Source of the DNA: a virus
Reading direction: 5' to 3' (one strand)
IMG/VR virus record: IMGVR_UViG_3300036846_000743
Coordinates: 62,001-126,000 of that record
Length of the DNA stretch: 64,000 nucleotides
Positions 43,324 to 52,807 of the stretch are shown piece after piece (position 1 is the first letter of the stretch; each line of letters starts with the position of its first letter). The translations under genes were made by a program, and so were the position numbers. The notes under the pieces were generated by a model. The model searched no databases. It saw only the letters and a program-made list of their open reading frames with translations, and was not told where the DNA came from.

Positions 43324-44676
43324 TCAGCTGCCGATGACCTCGGCGAGATATTGCCGCATCTCGGCCCGGATCTGCTGGTCCTGCGGGCTGCTGGCTACCT
43401 TGTAGCCGAGCTTTCCGGAACGTCGTTTGGTCTTGACCGCCTCGGCAATCTTCAACAGGGTCTCTCGCTGATCGGCAGCGACCTTGGGGGCAGCCGATTG
43501 CAGCTCTTCGGGCGAAACGCCCATTTCATGCATGGCGCCGCTCAAGTTCTCAGTTGGATCACTGCCGCCGCCACCGGGTGGGCCGCCGGGTGGGCCGCCA
43601 GGAGGACCGCCAGGAGGACCGCCAGGAGGACCGCCAGGAGGACCGCCAGGGCCACCGCCGCCACCGAGAAGTCCGCCTTGTTCCACGGCAGCTACCAGCT
43701 GCTGCAAGACTTCCGGCGGTAGCTGTGCCAGGACTTCCATGGGATCTTGCCCACCGGCGCCAGGCGGGCCTGCTGGCATGCCACCGCCGCCCATGTCCCC
43801 AGCTGGGCCGCCACCAGCCGTAGCATCACCACCGCCAGGTGGCATTGCTTCAGCTTCCGTGGCAGCCGGATCGGCGGCTTGCTTGACGGTACGTGCGAAG
43901 CCGTCAAGGTACTCGGCAACCCTGTCGGCCTGAAACTGTGCTTCCTTGATGATGGTCTCGACCATCGCCGAGACCTGAGCGTCAGCGGCACCGTCGTCCA
44001 GCCCCAGCGCGGCGGCCAGTTTGTAGCCGGCGGCTGCGGCCTGCTTGGTCTCCTCGCTGACTTCACTGTCATCGGCCTCCTTCGCCTTTGTCGCGGGCGG
44101 AGTCACCGATTGTGCGTGGCGAACTGGCTTGGTCTCGCCACGACTGTGAACCATAGCGCTGCCGGGGGTGGCTCGCTTCTCGCTGAGCTTGCCTTGCCCC
44201 AGGTCGGCCATCAGCTCGTTGCCGAGCTGGCCAATCGCGACGGCGAGCTTCTTGAAGTGCCACTCGCCGTACTTCTCACCGTCGTCGGCTTTCATGACCG
44301 ACGTCGTACCCGGGTCTTCCTTGGTGCCTTTGAAGTCGTCTTCGGCGGACGGATCCTCGCCGGTCGGGGCGTGCTTGACCCCGATCTGCATCTCGTACTG
44401 CATCTGGTCGCTGGGCCCGCCCTCACCCTCGACCGATGGTGCGCCGATCTCTTCCTTGACGTCCTTGGTGTTCTCGGAATACCGAGCACCGGTCTGCTCG
44501 GCGATGAGACCATCATCGACGTTCTTGGAGGGATGGGTCGTTGCGCCACCGATCGAGCCGGGTTCGCTCAGTGGCTCGCCCGTCTTCACGGCAGCCTGTT
44601 TCTCGTCGTTGATCTCGTCGAAGAACGAGCGAAGGCTGGAAAAGACCGCGTTCTTCGGAGTTTTCAGAGTTGACAT
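43324..44676 (-). CDS. Putative scaffold/core protein with Pro-Gly repeat
   Basis: 450 residues, ATG 44676 with GGGAG upstream. Order: a charged, disordered N-terminus (to about 150), helices with KKLAVAIGQLGNELMADLG and ETKQAAAAGYKLAAALGLDD, a Gly/Pro-rich linker holding an exact PPGG-type tandem repeat (about residues 342-370), and a final helix (DQQIRAEMRQYLAEVIGS). This composition and the position between protease and capsid genes fit an internal scaffold or core protein. The cleavage sites are unknown. Confidence 0.55.
   Translation of the reverse strand: MSTLKTPKNAVFSSLRSFFDEINDEKQAAVKTGEPLSEPGSIGGATTHPSKNVDDGLIAEQTGARYSENTKDVKEEIGAPSVEGEGGPSDQMQYEMQIGVKHAPTGEDPSAEDDFKGTKEDPGTTSVMKADDGEKYGEWHFKKLAVAIGQLGNELMADLGQGKLSEKRATPGSAMVHSRGETKPVRHAQSVTPPATKAKEADDSEVSEETKQAAAAGYKLAAALGLDDGAADAQVSAMVETIIKEAQFQADRVAEYLDGFARTVKQAADPAATEAEAMPPGGGDATAGGGPAGDMGGGGMPAGPPGAGGQDPMEVLAQLPPEVLQQLVAAVEQGGLLGGGGGPGGPPGGPPGGPPGGPPGGPPGGPPGGGGSDPTENLSGAMHEMGVSPEELQSAAPKVAADQRETLLKIAEAVKTKRRSGKLGYKVASSPQDQQIRAEMRQYLAEVIGS
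43574..43652. repeat. Tandem 12-bp repeat encoding Pro-Gly-Gly-Pro
   Basis: A 12-bp unit (GGAGGACCGCCA on the plus strand) is repeated almost exactly and codes for GPPG in the scaffold-like protein on the minus strand. It is flanked by less exact Gly/Pro codons. The exact nucleotide repetition suggests recent slippage expansion. Confidence 0.8.
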
Positions 44677-44807
44677 GGAGGGTCACTCCCTTGACCAGTA
44701 GTGGCCGCCGTGCCGGACGTTAGCTGCTTAGCCTACACGATGACGCCATACGGTGCTAGATGTTGTCAAGATCTCTTGCCCAGTTCAGCCCGCATTCCCG
44801 TTCCCCG
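44677..44807. other. 131-bp intergenic gap upstream of scaffold-like gene
   Basis: It contains a minus-strand TTGACA (44769-44764) but no -10-like box at standard spacing (GCGTCA lies at 17 bases). No terminator-type hairpin was found. Nothing else is evident. Confidence 0.35.
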
Positions 44808-46307
44808 TCATGCTACATAGTTCTGGCGTATAAGCAAGTTCATGATTGTCGTTTCGGACTGATCTGCGGTCGCAGGGATTGCTGACGCCAGAGCCAGTTT
44901 GTAAAGAGCATACTGCCGGGCAAGCCGCTCGGCACCGCCCATGTCAGCCGCTTGTTTGCGCATTCCCTCGCCATGGCTGCGATGCCGGGGGGAGGGCAAA
45001 CCACGGATCACGTGCAGGGAAACGCGATCCTGAAGATGCTTCGGTTGCAGTCCGGATGACATGGCGAGCTTGGTTGCCCAGCGCTGCATGCTCATCGGCG
45101 GCTCAGCCCCATGGCTATTGATCGCGTAGATGCTGTCCCGGACCTGGACATCCAGAGCCGGACTTCGTGTAAGTCTACCGTAGATGCCCGGCAACTGCGC
45201 TGCCACTTCTTCGTAGGCATCACTGGCTTGCTTCTCGTCCCCGGACACCAGAACCAGAAAGTCACGAAGTGGAAGGGCTACTTTTTCTTGCGATAGTGCT
45301 CCGAGCATGTGTTCGAGCCGGTTGCGGGTATGCAGCTCGCTTGGGAATTCACGGACTGGATCCTGGACCATGAGATCGAAGGCCCTGTCCGTATTGCGCG
45401 GGCCTTCCGCCTCCACCTGCCGCTCAATCTCGGCCAGCCGGTGGGCTACCTTGACGTGCTGGGCAACCCAGCCTGGCATGAATGGATCAACCATCAATTC
45501 CGTTGGCATCGTCAGGCCGATCTCCTCGGCCAGTGCCGCACCACCCAGGCCAATCACGCGACCACCGGCGGCTGCCGCTTTCTCCAGGCGACCCAGGCTC
45601 CAGGCGATCCGGTCGGCTGGCTTGTGAACATGCGAGTCATCGAACCAGACCGGGCTGGGGTTTCTGGCGTGGAGGGTGTGTCCATCGTCGAAGGTACGGC
45701 CGATGTTGTCCTTCAGGCCACCGTACTTGCACATCGTATTGTCGCAGTACTCCTGCCGGGTACGAGCCTTGTTGCCACAACCCGAGCAAATATCGTGGGC
45801 AACCTTGCAGGCCATACTCGTGGGGATGTCATCCCCGCGCTCAAGCAGCTCCAGCTCCTTGTCGGCGACGAGCCCACCATTGGCCTTGGCGGTCTTCTCA
45901 CTACCGTTCAAGCCGGCCAGTAACTCGATCCGCTTCATGGGCTCGTTGAAGGCCGTGTCCAGGAACCGGCCGTAGCTCTTGTCGGGGTCTTTGTTGGCAT
46001 GGTTCCGGTAGAACCGGCCATACTTCTGGAAGGTTCCGTGATGTTGCCGGCATTCACTACGATCGAAGCCGTCGCCATTCCGGTTCGGACCATAGTCTTC
46101 GGTGGCACCCAGTCCGATGATGTGCACCGGGACTTCGTCCTGGGCCAGCTTGATGCGCCGCAGCTTCTCGACGAACTCCACTCCGGCGCGCTTCTCGAGC
46201 ACGGAGCGATCATTGGGCCCCAAGCGACCGTCGCGGCGGAGCCGGACCAGCGCCACGGTCGGTTCGCCGAAGTCATAAGCATGGATACCAGAGCACTTGA
46301 GCATCAT
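44808..46307 (-). CDS. Candidate prohead maturation protease with Cys insert
   Basis: 499 residues, ATG 46307, no strong binding site but 2 bp after the preceding stop. Residues 60-200 carry a possible U9/S78-type serine protease core: VHIIGLGATEDYGPNRNGDG, HANKDPDKSYGRF with candidate catalytic His103, and IPTSMACKV with candidate Ser164. Directly after this lies a four-cysteine element (Cys174, 177, 188, 193; CSGCGNKARTRQEYC) likely to bind zinc. The remaining 300 residues are helical, perhaps a regulatory or scaffold-fused part. Location before scaffold and capsid genes fits. The third catalytic residue is not assigned, so the enzymatic call is an inference. Confidence 0.55.
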   Translation of the reverse strand: MMLKCSGIHAYDFGEPTVALVRLRRDGRLGPNDRSVLEKRAGVEFVEKLRRIKLAQDEVPVHIIGLGATEDYGPNRNGDGFDRSECRQHHGTFQKYGRFYRNHANKDPDKSYGRFLDTAFNEPMKRIELLAGLNGSEKTAKANGGLVADKELELLERGDDIPTSMACKVAHDICSGCGNKARTRQEYCDNTMCKYGGLKDNIGRTFDDGHTLHARNPSPVWFDDSHVHKPADRIAWSLGRLEKAAAAGGRVIGLGGAALAEEIGLTMPTELMVDPFMPGWVAQHVKVAHRLAEIERQVEAEGPRNTDRAFDLMVQDPVREFPSELHTRNRLEHMLGALSQEKVALPLRDFLVLVSGDEKQASDAYEEVAAQLPGIYGRLTRSPALDVQVRDSIYAINSHGAEPPMSMQRWATKLAMSSGLQPKHLQDRVSLHVIRGLPSPRHRSHGEGMRKQAADMGGAERLARQYALYKLALASAIPATADQSETTIMNLLIRQNYVA

Positions 46308-46308
46308 A

Positions 46309-47412
46309 TCAGTAGCTGGGTTCGGTGGCCTTCATGTACGCGGGCAAGAGGAAAGGCGAAACGCGCAGGGCCAATCCGCCCCATCGCTTCGTGCGGCTCA
46401 GGGGGTTCGCGGTCATGTCCCGCATGCCGCGAGCGATCGTATCCCTGACGTGCGATCCTTCGATGTAATTCTTGTAGTCCGCCAAGCCGCGCGGCGGCAC
46501 ATTCCCCGGTTGGCCTGTCGGCGTGTTCTTGCGCAACTTGCCGACTATGCGGCCAATCCTGGACTCCTGGAATCCCCTGAATGGATTGGGAGCATCCCAG
46601 GTTCTCCTGGACATCTCATCGTGGAGCAACCTGGTGGCTTCCTCCGGTGTATATCCCGGCGTAGTGCGGGCAGGATCGACGGGTTTCAGATCCGCAGCAC
46701 CCCTGCGGAATGCTTCCGCGAGCCTGGCGTTATGCTGTCTCCGCCAGATCTCGCCGGAGAGGCCGGTAGCTCCCACCATCGCTGTGCCGACCGTCCACGG
46801 TCGATCACTGGCCCCAGTGACCGTGTTGACTCCTTGGCCTACGGCAGAGGCGCCCTCACGGGCTGCCTGTCCGATGTCCTGGCCCCAGCCACCCTTGTCC
46901 TTGGCCGTCTGAGGAACAGCAGCCGCACCAGCCGCACCAGTCGGTGCTATCTTCGTGGGATCAACCGTGATATCCGATCCCGTTGCCCTTGCATAGAGCT
47001 TCTGCGCGCCCGATGCCTCATTCCAGGCTTTATCCGCCGCAGCTTGCTGATCAGCGACTCGCTGCGCCTGTGTAGCCGACGGTCTGGAACTCAGCTGGTT
47101 CCAGGCCCTCCATGCCTCGGGAACGGCACCACCCGCAACACCGCCCAGAACGGCACCGGTCAGCGCCGACGTCAGCGGGTTCTTCTTCCGCTTGGAGAAC
47201 AGGCCAACCCCCAGGCCACCGAATCCGCCAATACCGGCACCAATGGCGGCATGGGTGAGAACTCGTTGCAGGTTAGGATCCAGCGCAGGCATACCCTGGG
47301 CCGTCTTGATGAATCCACCCACGGCGCGGCTGGCGACAGCCGTGCGCGCCAGGAACTGGGCAGCCTCGGCCGGATCCCTACTTAGCCAGTACACTGGTTG
47401 ATGCTGATCCAC
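46309..47412 (-). CDS. Glycine-zipper virion protein
   Basis: 367 residues, probable GTG start at 47412 overlapping the end of the preceding gene. Two Gly-zipper/hydrophobic stretches near residues 52-72 (HAAIGAGIGGFGGLGVGLF) and 78-98 (LTSALTGAVLGGVAGGAVPE) with a KRKK stop-transfer-like cluster between them. The rest is helical and basic. Such proteins in large phages may be ejected or internal head proteins that associate with membranes. Position is in the head module, before the protease. Function is inference. Confidence 0.5.
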   Translation of the reverse strand: MDQHQPVYWLSRDPAEAAQFLARTAVASRAVGGFIKTAQGMPALDPNLQRVLTHAAIGAGIGGFGGLGVGLFSKRKKNPLTSALTGAVLGGVAGGAVPEAWRAWNQLSSRPSATQAQRVADQQAAADKAWNEASGAQKLYARATGSDITVDPTKIAPTGAAGAAAVPQTAKDKGGWGQDIGQAAREGASAVGQGVNTVTGASDRPWTVGTAMVGATGLSGEIWRRQHNARLAEAFRRGAADLKPVDPARTTPGYTPEEATRLLHDEMSRRTWDAPNPFRGFQESRIGRIVGKLRKNTPTGQPGNVPPRGLADYKNYIEGSHVRDTIARGMRDMTANPLSRTKRWGGLALRVSPFLLPAYMKATEPSY

Positions 47413-48772
47413 CCTTGCCCCCAGGTGATTGCGTCGCGGTTGGTGGCAGAGGAATGCCGCCGACTTCCCTCAGTCCTTGCTCGGTCTTGACGACGTCACC
47501 TACGTCGAATGGATCGATGGCGCCCTGCTGGAGCCGCTTCCGCAAGAGGCCGCTCATGAGCAAGGGCTGCTGGCTGGCCCGCGGGGCCAGCTGGCTGACG
47601 TCGTTGAATGCATTGAGTACTTCGTCCCGGTGAAAACCTTTGAGGACCGGGTCGTGAGACAGCATCTCCTCAAGCATCGCCCGGGTCTTGATGTCTCGCA
47701 GCGCCTGCTCGTGCTCCGGAGTGGCGATCTGATTGAGCTTGCTCTGGACGAGCTTCTCCTTCTCGGTCGGCACCAGGCTCATGAGCATCGGCGTGGTGAT
47801 GTTGCTGGCCATGAGTGCGTTGAAGTTGGGCCAGAACCCCGTGTCGGCTGCTGCCTTAGTCCCAGGTAAGGGCAGCGGATCTAGGATGGAGCCGCGCGGG
47901 GCCACGACAAAAGGGCGCTCAATCTCCGCAAGAACGGCACCTCGATCGGCCGCTCGCTTTTCATTGTCAGTGACGACCTGGCGGAGCCGGCCCGCCAGGT
48001 CGACCAGTCGCGAGAAGGTGTGATAAGGCTCGCCCATCGCCGAATGGAACCGGCCGGTACCTGCCTGCTTCATCAGGTTAGGGCGAGTGCGACGAAGCTG
48101 GTTGTAGACCGCCACGCCCTCTCTGCCGAAGAGGGTCTCGACGTTCTCGCGAACGTCGTATATCGACAGGTTGCCAGGTGTGGCGAAGTAGTCGGCTAAC
48201 TTGGCGAAGCCATCCATGATCTGGTGCTGAACCCGCACCGTCTCCATACGATCCGCCTCTTCGGCCTGAGCGGCCTTCTGGCGGGCAATTACGACGCGTT
48301 CGCCAGCCTGCTCGTCGCGGACCGTCGGGTAGGCCGGGACCGGCTTGTCGGCCAGTCGCCAGTCGGTCGCTGCCGCCGCTTTCTCCATCTGGGCCTCCTG
48401 TGAGGCCCGGACGTACCACGACGGCGACAGCGAATAGGCGACATGGACTCCGGACTCGCGCTCGACCGCGGCGGCTGACTTGACCTGGGATGGGTACAGC
48501 CGCTCGAGGATCGCCGGCGCGTCGGCGATCGGGAAGTCCGCTGCCTTGTCCAGCAGCGAAGAGTGCGACTCCCGGTGCCGGGTGGTCCGGCCCGTGTTGT
48601 AAGCAGCGACCATGAGGCCGATGTGGCCAGGCGGGATTGCACGCTGGGATGCCACCTTGACGATGGCATCGTCGGGATCGGTGCCCCTGTTGACCAGATC
48701 AACGATGTTGTCGAGGGCTTCGCGTAGTCGCGATTCGCCCTCCTTGGTCATCCTCGGCATCATCCTGGGCAT
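47378..48772 (-). CDS. Large helical head-module protein
   Basis: 464 residues, ATG 48772 sharing a base with the upstream TGA (TGATG), GGAGG 9 bases upstream. Helical and charged throughout, starting MPRMMPRMTKEGESRLREAL; a loop region near 260-300 includes FVVAPRGSILDPLPLPGTKA. The end is Gly/Ser-rich. Could be a portal-associated or internal head protein, but it lacks portal hallmarks that I can name. Confidence 0.5.
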   Translation of the reverse strand: MPRMMPRMTKEGESRLREALDNIVDLVNRGTDPDDAIVKVASQRAIPPGHIGLMVAAYNTGRTTRHRESHSSLLDKAADFPIADAPAILERLYPSQVKSAAAVERESGVHVAYSLSPSWYVRASQEAQMEKAAAATDWRLADKPVPAYPTVRDEQAGERVVIARQKAAQAEEADRMETVRVQHQIMDGFAKLADYFATPGNLSIYDVRENVETLFGREGVAVYNQLRRTRPNLMKQAGTGRFHSAMGEPYHTFSRLVDLAGRLRQVVTDNEKRAADRGAVLAEIERPFVVAPRGSILDPLPLPGTKAAADTGFWPNFNALMASNITTPMLMSLVPTEKEKLVQSKLNQIATPEHEQALRDIKTRAMLEEMLSHDPVLKGFHRDEVLNAFNDVSQLAPRASQQPLLMSGLLRKRLQQGAIDPFDVGDVVKTEQGLREVGGIPLPPTATQSPGGKGGSASTSVLAK

Positions 48773-49740
48773 CAGTCTTGACCCTCCGTGGCCTGATCGC
48801 CATTGCGGCTGGGAAATGCCAGCAGCTGTAACATTCCTGCGGCGGGAACCTCCTGCCCAGCTGACGCGGCCATGACCTCTTCATACCGAAGGTCGGCCGC
48901 CAGATCATCGTACCGGTCCATCGGCGCGGAGTCCACATGGATGGCCTGATGGCCTACCGCGAACGGGAGCGAGATCAGCATCGCATGCACGTTCTGCTTC
49001 ATGGCCTCGGCGGCAATTCCGGCGCCTGAGCCGCCGGTGCGCTCCAGCTCGACCAGCTTCAGGAAGTTATTGATCAGCTCGACGGCATTAAAAGAGTTAA
49101 TTCTAAGAGTTTTCAAGGCAACCATGGCGACCCGGCGCAGATCGTTCTGGGCAATGTCAGCTACGAAGTACTTCAGATCGCCGGCGCGATCGGGGCGTGC
49201 GTGTCCCACGGACTGGTCGATCATGAGGTCGACCGCCAGGGGCCCGCCGAGCAATCCGAAAAGTTTCCACAGAAGGTCATACTCGCTGGCCTGGAAGCCC
49301 AGATGAACTGCCGGCCCCAGGACGCAGTGCATCAGGTAGCCCCTGTTATAGAGCCGCTCGCGAACGTTGAAGAACAATCTCTCGAAAGCCTCGATGACCT
49401 CGACGCTGGTGGCTATCCGTCTCGCGATGTTCTCGACGGCGTCATCAGCTAGTAGACGTGCTTCCACCTCAGATCGCATCGGGTTGCCCACATCTTCTTT
49501 CTGGGTGTGCCAGATATCGTGAGCCCAGAAAATGACCGGATGGTTCTCTTCCAGCTGGGCCATGTCCATTTCGGTCTGACAGTTTGCCTGGTCACGGAGA
49601 AACCTGGCAGCGCGGCCGACCCAGACATCGCCGTCGCGGCGCCGTGATAATGGGTATTTGTTCTCTGCGGCCAGCGAAGCTCGCTGCCATCGCCAGTCCA
49701 CCGGTCTGCGGGGGTTTCGCGGGGAGTAAGTCTGGAGCAT
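48772..49740 (-). CDS. Head-module protein, unknown
   Basis: 322 residues from ATG 49740; a longer frame to 49815 overlaps the neighbour and begins with low-complexity Ser/Arg. Starts MLQTYSPRNPRRPVDWRWQR. Predominantly helical with a conserved-looking core (FWAHDIWHTQKEDVGNPMRS, then hydrophobic helices WKLFGLLGGPLAVDLMIDQS). No recognised domain. Two amphipathic helices could be membrane-active, but this is speculative. Confidence 0.5.
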   Translation of the reverse strand: MLQTYSPRNPRRPVDWRWQRASLAAENKYPLSRRRDGDVWVGRAARFLRDQANCQTEMDMAQLEENHPVIFWAHDIWHTQKEDVGNPMRSEVEARLLADDAVENIARRIATSVEVIEAFERLFFNVRERLYNRGYLMHCVLGPAVHLGFQASEYDLLWKLFGLLGGPLAVDLMIDQSVGHARPDRAGDLKYFVADIAQNDLRRVAMVALKTLRINSFNAVELINNFLKLVELERTGGSGAGIAAEAMKQNVHAMLISLPFAVGHQAIHVDSAPMDRYDDLAADLRYEEVMAASAGQEVPAAGMLQLLAFPSRNGDQATEGQD

Positions 49741-49756
49741 AGCGTTACGCTGCGTA

Positions 49757-50200
49757 TTAGTCGCCTTTGGTCTTGATCGTGATGAAGATCCCGAAGGTCC
49801 CGGTACCGCCTGCAACGAACTTCAGGTATAGCTTCCCTTGCGCGGTAGTAGGACTAGCGCCATCGGCATTGATGTACGGCGTAGGAAAAGACCAGCCGCC
49901 GTCCGAGCCGTCGGCCAGCAGGTACCGGTCGGCGGCCGTGGCTACCGACCGGACGGGGCCTATCTGGCCCGCATACTCGACCATGGGGTCGACCGTCGCG
50001 TCGCCACTGGTAGTAGCCTGGCCCGGCGGACAGCTCGCGGCCGCGTTGTACATCGCGAACGAGAAGGTGCTCTTGCTGCCGCCGGTCTGGATGCACTGCA
50101 TCTGGATGATCTCGCCCCGCGGCGGCGCATTGAGCGCCATGCGATAGGTCTGACCAGCAGTGACGTTGACATTAGGTGCAGCGATGCGAGTGACGCCCAT
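49757..50200 (-). CDS. Beta-rich small head protein
   Basis: 147 residues, ATG 50200 with GGGAGGA upstream. Starts MGVTRIAAPNVNVTAGQTYR and ends TFGIFITIKTKGD; a beta-sandwich-like composition with few helices. Comparable in style to head decoration proteins. Lies between the 863-residue protein and the 322-residue protein. Confidence 0.55.
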   Translation of the reverse strand: MGVTRIAAPNVNVTAGQTYRMALNAPPRGEIIQMQCIQTGGSKSTFSFAMYNAAASCPPGQATTSGDATVDPMVEYAGQIGPVRSVATAADRYLLADGSDGGWSFPTPYINADGASPTTAQGKLYLKFVAGGTGTFGIFITIKTKGD

Positions 50201-50215
50201 GGACCATCCTCCCTG

Positions 50216-52807
50216 CTAGTCGTTGGTATCGCTCTTGAAGTCGGTCCGCTGCATGGCCGCCTCGGGATCAGCCTCGACCGTCTTCTGCTTCAGATCCAGT
50301 ACCAGGTCACCCATGTCCTCGAACGAGTTTCTGAGCATGTCCTCCAGCTCGGGCACGTGGCTCTTGCCGTACCGTTCTTCGAATGCCTCACGGTGCCAGT
50401 AGAGCTGGAACAAGATCCGGCCGATCCGGTCCATGCCCTTCATGAGATCGCCCAGGTAACGATCCGTGAGCTGGTCGTCCCGGGTGGTCTTCAGGAGGCT
50501 CCCCAGCATGGACGTATCGAAGATCTCGCGCTGGCCAGTGGCGGCTGCTTCAGTTGCGGCCTGGGCCGCGCCGGGGTCCGGGCTGGCGGAATTGTTATTA
50601 CGCCATGGCGGATCGGGGTCCAGGTTCGTGTTGGGCCGCTGTAGCTCCCGATTGGCCGGGTCGGGAAACATGCCATCGACCGGGATGGACTCCGACTGCG
50701 GGTCCTGCGACGGGTAGTCGGGGTTCATGAAGTTGCCCGAGCTGTAAGTAGGGTCCGGAATGGCCGGCGCGGTCGGTCCCTCGTCGGTCATGTATGGCCC
50801 CCTGGCCTGCTTGACCCAGGGGGCATACTCGACCCGGAATTCCAGCGCAGGTCCGGGCTTCTTGAAGCGGTTCTCCTCGGCCATCTTGAGCATGTTCCGG
50901 GCGACGCCTTCGGTGAAGCCGTGATCACGCACCAGATGCACGATCGCCTGCTTCTCGGTCATGGATCGCCTGCCGTTGACCGCAGCCCGGCTGCCGTCGA
51001 AAGCAATTGCGATGCGATGATGCGGGATCGTCGAGCCGACCTTGTCGCGCCACATGCCCATCTCGATGCTCATGACGTGGGCCGTGCTGACCGGCGGCGT
51101 CTTGCTCTCACCCTTGCCGCCGGTCAGGCTCTTGATCGGCCGGGTGACCTTGGTCAGGTCCTCCTCGGGCACGTCCCACTGATCATCGTCATAGTCGGCT
51201 TTCTCGACCGTGAAGAGCTTGGAGCCCTTGGGCATGAACAGATCACCCATGCGGCTTCGTACTTCAGAACCAGTCGGAGCGCCGAGATGAATTCGTTCGC
51301 CGTCGTTCCAGCGATCGTAGAAGTCAACGGGATCAGAAAGCCTTGACTTGTAGTACGACCACAGCGTGATGCCTCTATGCGATGCTGGCCGTGGTCGGGC
51401 CGCGAACATATCGAACCGGACGTTCAACATCTTGTAGCCTTCGTTGCTGCCAACGCTCCCCTCGACGATGAATGGCAGCGTACCGTCGGGCCGGCCCGGC
51501 CCGACGACGATGTACTGGCCGTCGCTGTCACCAGTCAGTGTGTCAGCATCCGGCAGGCTCTCAACCCAGTTCTTCCAGTCTTCGTCGGAGTACTGCTTCG
51601 CCGCCCAGAGATAGGACGCGTGGACATTGATCCAGCCCTTGGGCTCACCTTCGACTCGTGCCACTGTAGCGAAGACCTTGCGGCCGTCAGGCCCATGCGG
51701 CCCGATGATCACCAGCATCTTCTCGAGCACGTCAGGCTTGACCAGGATGTCGTAGAGCCCGGTCGTGTCAGGGTTGACCATGGCCTGCCGCATCTGGACC
51801 TTGTAGGCGACGGACTTGTCCGCGACCTCGCGCTGGTCCTTGATCAGCATGCCGTTTTCAAGCAGGTTCTCGGTATCGGGCACGGTCAAGGTCTTGGGGA
51901 GCTTCGAGAGCGCGTTCGGGTTGTAAGTGTAGACCTGGAGTGATCCCTTCTTGATCGGATGCTCTGGACCAACATCGCCCAGCACGGAATCACCGCGTGC
52001 CCATCCCGGCAGCGGACGGTACGGCGGTACGTCGAGCCCGGACAGGACCGACACCGCTGCGGCAGTTTTCTCACGCTTGAGATCAGCCAGCAAGTCCTGG
52101 ATCAGCTTCAGGTCGTAAAACTGATCGAGACCGCGGGCGATCCCCGGATATGTCTGAGCGTACTTGAGCAGTGCGCGAACAGTCTTGATACCGCCTTCCT
52201 TGAGCAGCGTGGGCAGGGTGCGCACGTCCTTGTAGCGGGGATCGGTGTAAGGGTTCGTGGTCGCGGCGTAGGCCAGGGCCGGCAATCCCTGCTGGAGCCA
52301 GCCGGGCATGGCCGAGGCGAACTTGCTTGGCGAGTGCACGATGCGGCTTAACGTGGGCGCCCGCACGCCGATACGCCGTAGGTCCTTGTGCACGCCTTCG
52401 CCCAGGGAGAGCGGCTTCTTCTTGAGCAGATAGTTGATCCAGTTCTCTTTCAAGGGCACGAACTGGTCATCGTTCTTAATGTAGAGTAGCTCGTTCCCTT
52501 TCAGGTCTCCGTCGATGAAGAAGACGGGGGCATACAGGATCTGGGAACCAACCTTGAAGCCACGCACGCCGACGGCCTTTGAATTGTCTTCATTGCGGTC
52601 GAGCAGCTGGAAGCCGACTTCGTAGTCGAGCAGCCCGGGCGCTTTGTCCTTGAGATAAGCATGAGCCAGATTCGCAAGCGCTTGTTCATACGGTTGGTCT
52701 TGACCATCGCCACCAAGCTCCGCGTGTTTGACAATGTGACTCTGAACTGCTGCTCGCCAGCGGGCTACTTCACTCCGTCCCCGTTGGCGATCAATGATCG
52801 TGGGCAT
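50216..52807 (-). CDS. Large structural protein of head module (863 aa)
   Basis: 863 residues, ATG 52807 with AGGAGG about 9 bases upstream. The N-terminal domain (about 50-170) includes YEVGFQLLDRNEDNSKAVG, VFFIDGDLKGNELLYIKNDD and FVPLKENWINYLLKKKPLSL. The middle is mixed alpha/beta with a second conserved-looking core (VKPDVLEKMLVIIGPHGPDG). The C-terminal 190 residues are Pro/Asn-rich then helical, ending acidic. The size would fit a portal, but I do not see a portal clip/stem pattern and do not assign one. A virion-associated role is inferred from its neighbours. Confidence 0.55.
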   Translation of the reverse strand: MPTIIDRQRGRSEVARWRAAVQSHIVKHAELGGDGQDQPYEQALANLAHAYLKDKAPGLLDYEVGFQLLDRNEDNSKAVGVRGFKVGSQILYAPVFFIDGDLKGNELLYIKNDDQFVPLKENWINYLLKKKPLSLGEGVHKDLRRIGVRAPTLSRIVHSPSKFASAMPGWLQQGLPALAYAATTNPYTDPRYKDVRTLPTLLKEGGIKTVRALLKYAQTYPGIARGLDQFYDLKLIQDLLADLKREKTAAAVSVLSGLDVPPYRPLPGWARGDSVLGDVGPEHPIKKGSLQVYTYNPNALSKLPKTLTVPDTENLLENGMLIKDQREVADKSVAYKVQMRQAMVNPDTTGLYDILVKPDVLEKMLVIIGPHGPDGRKVFATVARVEGEPKGWINVHASYLWAAKQYSDEDWKNWVESLPDADTLTGDSDGQYIVVGPGRPDGTLPFIVEGSVGSNEGYKMLNVRFDMFAARPRPASHRGITLWSYYKSRLSDPVDFYDRWNDGERIHLGAPTGSEVRSRMGDLFMPKGSKLFTVEKADYDDDQWDVPEEDLTKVTRPIKSLTGGKGESKTPPVSTAHVMSIEMGMWRDKVGSTIPHHRIAIAFDGSRAAVNGRRSMTEKQAIVHLVRDHGFTEGVARNMLKMAEENRFKKPGPALEFRVEYAPWVKQARGPYMTDEGPTAPAIPDPTYSSGNFMNPDYPSQDPQSESIPVDGMFPDPANRELQRPNTNLDPDPPWRNNNSASPDPGAAQAATEAAATGQREIFDTSMLGSLLKTTRDDQLTDRYLGDLMKGMDRIGRILFQLYWHREAFEERYGKSHVPELEDMLRNSFEDMGDLVLDLKQKTVEADPEAAMQRTDFKSDTND

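Noticed and set aside
44677-44807. Sigma-70 promoter at TTGACA
   Set aside because: No matching -10 box at 16-19 bases; phage polymerase specificity is unknown.
50216-52807. Portal protein assignment
   Set aside because: Size would fit, but I see no portal-type clip, stem or wing pattern; left as unknown structural protein.
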